Origin: Methylocystis sp.
GTDB taxonomy: Bacteria; Pseudomonadota; Alphaproteobacteria; Rhizobiales; Beijerinckiaceae
DNA length: 64,000 bases
Assembly: GCA_022843405.1 (NCBI GenBank)
Contig: JALHNQ010000009.1
Coordinates: forward strand, 19,023-83,022
Direction: 5' to 3'
Below the pieces are notes generated by a model. The model was given only the letters and a program-made list of their open reading frames with translations, ran no database searches and was not told the DNA's origin. Position 1 is the first letter of the stretch. Every line of letters starts with the position of its first letter. Position numbers and translations under genes: made by a program. This document shows, piece after piece, positions 62,459 to 64,000 of this stretch.

Positions 62459-63748
62459 ATGTTTGAGCTTGCCGTCGCGCTTGTGTTGATTGTCATCAAC
62501 GGGATTTTCTCGTTGTCGGAGCTGGCGATCGTTTCGTCGCGCAAAATTCGCCTGAAGACCATGGCCGCCGACGGTCGTCGCGGCGCCGCCGCGGCTCTGG
62601 CGCTTGCTGAAAATCCTGGACGTTTCCTCTCCACGGTGCAGATCGGGATTACCCTCGTCGGCATCCTCGCCGGCGCCTTTTCCGGCGCGGCGCTCGGTCA
62701 GAAACTCTCTCAGGAATTGCGCGCGCTGGGCCTGTCGGGATCGGCGGCGGATTGGATCGGCTATGGCGGCGTCATCGGCTTCATCACCTATCTGTCGGTG
62801 GTGATCGGCGAATTGCTCCCCAAGAGCGTCGCCCTGCGCCATGCGGAAGCCATCGCCTGCCGGATGGCCGCGCCGATGGCGTTGGTTTCGACGCTCGGCG
62901 CGCCGGTCGTTTGGCTGCTGGATGCGTCGACGCGGCTGGTGCTGCTGCTCATCGGCCAGTCGAATGAGCTGCAGGCCGGAGTGACCGATGAGGAGATCAG
63001 AACGCTCGTCGCCGAGGCGCATTCGGCGGGCTCGATCGAAGCCCACGAACAGCAGATGATCGCGGGCGTTCTGCGCCTTGGCGATCGCGCCGCCCGGGCC
63101 TTGATGACGCCGCGCACCGAGGTGGATTGGCTTGATCTCAGCGAACCGGACGATGTCTTGCGCCAGAAGCTTGTCGAGACGACGCATGCGCGCCTGCCGG
63201 TCAGCCGCGGCGACATGGACGACATGATCGGCGTGTTGCTCATTCGCGAACTGCTGGGGCCGGCGCTGAGGGGCGAACCGCTCGATCTCGAAGCCCATGT
63301 GCGGACGGCGCCGGTCGTGCCCGATTCGATCGACGCGCTCGACGCGCTGAACGTGCTGCGCGAAGCCGAGACGCCGATGGCGCTGGTTCACGATGAATAC
63401 GGCCATTTCGAAGGCGTGGTGACGCCGGCCGACATTCTCGACGCGATCGCCGGCGCCTTCCGGTCCAACGAAGGCGATGACGAGCCGGAGGCGGTCAGGC
63501 GCGAAGACGGCAGCTGGCTGCTCGCCGGCTGGATGCCGGTCGATGAAATGGCGGAACTCCTGCACGTGACGCTGCCCGAGAACAGGAGTTTTGAGACCGT
63601 CGCCGGCCTCGTGCTCGACGGGCTGCTCCGATTTCCGACGCTTGGCGAAACCGTCGACAAGCTCGGCTGGCGCTTCGAGGTCGTCGATCTCGACGGTCGC
63701 CGCGTCGACAAATTGCTCGCCTCGAAGCTCCCGGTCGAGAGCGAATAG
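62459..63748 (+). CDS. CNNM/CorC-family (hemolysin-like) membrane protein
   Basis: A 429-residue protein with a DUF21 (CNNM) membrane domain (about residues 1-190), two CBS domains (about 205-335) and a C-terminal CorC/HlyC domain (about 345-425). Seen motifs are FSLSELAIVSSRKIRLK, VIGELLPKSVALR, ARALMTPRTEVDWLD and LVHDEYGHFEGVVTPADILDAI. The family handles Mg2+/Co2+ efflux or Na+-dependent Mg2+ transport; the hemolysin label is historical. Confidence 0.92.
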   Translation: MFELAVALVLIVINGIFSLSELAIVSSRKIRLKTMAADGRRGAAAALALAENPGRFLSTVQIGITLVGILAGAFSGAALGQKLSQELRALGLSGSAADWIGYGGVIGFITYLSVVIGELLPKSVALRHAEAIACRMAAPMALVSTLGAPVVWLLDASTRLVLLLIGQSNELQAGVTDEEIRTLVAEAHSAGSIEAHEQQMIAGVLRLGDRAARALMTPRTEVDWLDLSEPDDVLRQKLVETTHARLPVSRGDMDDMIGVLLIRELLGPALRGEPLDLEAHVRTAPVVPDSIDALDALNVLREAETPMALVHDEYGHFEGVVTPADILDAIAGAFRSNEGDDEPEAVRREDGSWLLAGWMPVDEMAELLHVTLPENRSFETVAGLVLDGLLRFPTLGETVDKLGWRFEVVDLDGRRVDKLLASKLPVESE

Positions 63749-63777
63749 CGCCGCGCGCGCTCCGGCGATTGGGGGGC

Positions 63778-63882
63778 TTAGACGGCCGTGCGAAGCGTTG
63801 AGACGCCGAACAGCGGTAGCGGGTCGATTTGAATTCCGCCAAGCGCCATTTCCAGACCTACATTCAGGTTCGATAATGGGCT
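63778..63882 (-). pseudogene. possible gene fragment next to an IS end
   Basis: The minus strand reads SPLSNLNVGLEMALGGIQID then PLPLFGVSTLRTAV and a stop, a protein-like sequence, but it is closed upstream by a stop at about 63883. It may be the C-terminal piece of a gene cut by the adjacent IS630-type element. No family recognised. Confidence 0.25.
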
Positions 63883-63898
63883 TTAGAGCGGATTCGTC

Positions 63899-64000
63899 TT
63901 AAATCGGTTCGTATCCAGCGGCGGCGAAGAAGTTTGCGCATTCGGTTGGCGAGAACTCCAGCAGCAAGGCGCCGATCCTGTCCCAGAGGGCGTCGACGGT
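63899..64000 (-). mobile_element. IS630-family transposase, 3' end (cut by window edge)
   Basis: The minus strand from the edge encodes TVDALWDRIGALLLEFSPTE then CANFFAAAGYEPI and a stop. This is the usual C terminus of IS630-family DDE transposases. The gene continues past position 64000. The element end is probably near 63884, at a TA dinucleotide (IS630 elements duplicate TA), followed by GAGCGGATTCGTCTTAAATC as a likely terminal inverted repeat. Confidence 0.7.

Overview
The window is GC-rich DNA of an alphaproteobacterium, most likely a member of Hyphomicrobiales (Rhizobiales). The signs are minCDE behind a CtrA-type box, families common in that order (TIGR02301, DUF2852, DUF1636, DUF6460-like, extensin-like lipoprotein) and palindromic repeats typical of the group. 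A complete glycine-cleavage operon under a tandem glycine riboswitch and a malyl-CoA lyase-type enzyme would suit a C1-using or serine-cycle relative (Methylocystaceae or Beijerinckiaceae). That placement is inference: no methane or methanol oxidation gene lies in the window. No rRNA, tRNA or CRISPR array was seen.

Layout. 1-12.1 kb: VIT-type metal transporter, cupin, large L,D-transpeptidase, HSL-type hydrolase, leuA with a leucine-rich leader reading frame, GNAT, ppa, DUF1636, Crp/Fnr regulator, metW-metX. 12.1-14.1 kb: a low-GC insert encoding one secreted protein, flanked by two copies of the 3' end of an alpha/beta-hydrolase gene. 14.1-18.0 kb: glycosyltransferase, DUF2147 protein, KefB-type antiporter. 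18.0-22.9 kb: an accessory patch with a 1254-residue protein of unknown function in AT-richer DNA, a transporter remnant and an S24-type repressor. 23.0-30.4 kb: di-haem peroxidase, the gcvT-gcvH-gcvPA-gcvPB operon, hspQ and the CoA-ester lyase. 30.4-33.1 kb: mntH divergent from a bicupin oxalate decarboxylase.

33.1-42.9 kb: a histidine-phosphatase/NUDIX fusion, small secreted and envelope proteins, pdxH, an FAD-linked dehydrogenase, an RNA m5U methyltransferase, and tlyA with an ABC-2 exporter. 42.9-54.6 kb: mutM, ubiE-ubiB, FKBP, adenosine kinase, a GDP-deoxymannose/glycosyltransferase locus, a LOG protein and YebC. 54.6-64 kb: TetR regulator, minCDE, several envelope proteins, HicBA, Hsp20, a CBS/CorC protein, and the 3' end of an IS630-type transposase cut by the window edge.

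Most of this is housekeeping DNA. The parts most worth a second look are the orphan 1254-residue protein at 18.2-22.0 kb (a plausible but unproven defence gene), the insert bounded by duplicated gene ends at 12.2-13.3 kb, the stop-codon-hugging palindromic repeat family, the leuA leader, and the Mn transporter paired with a Mn-dependent decarboxylase.
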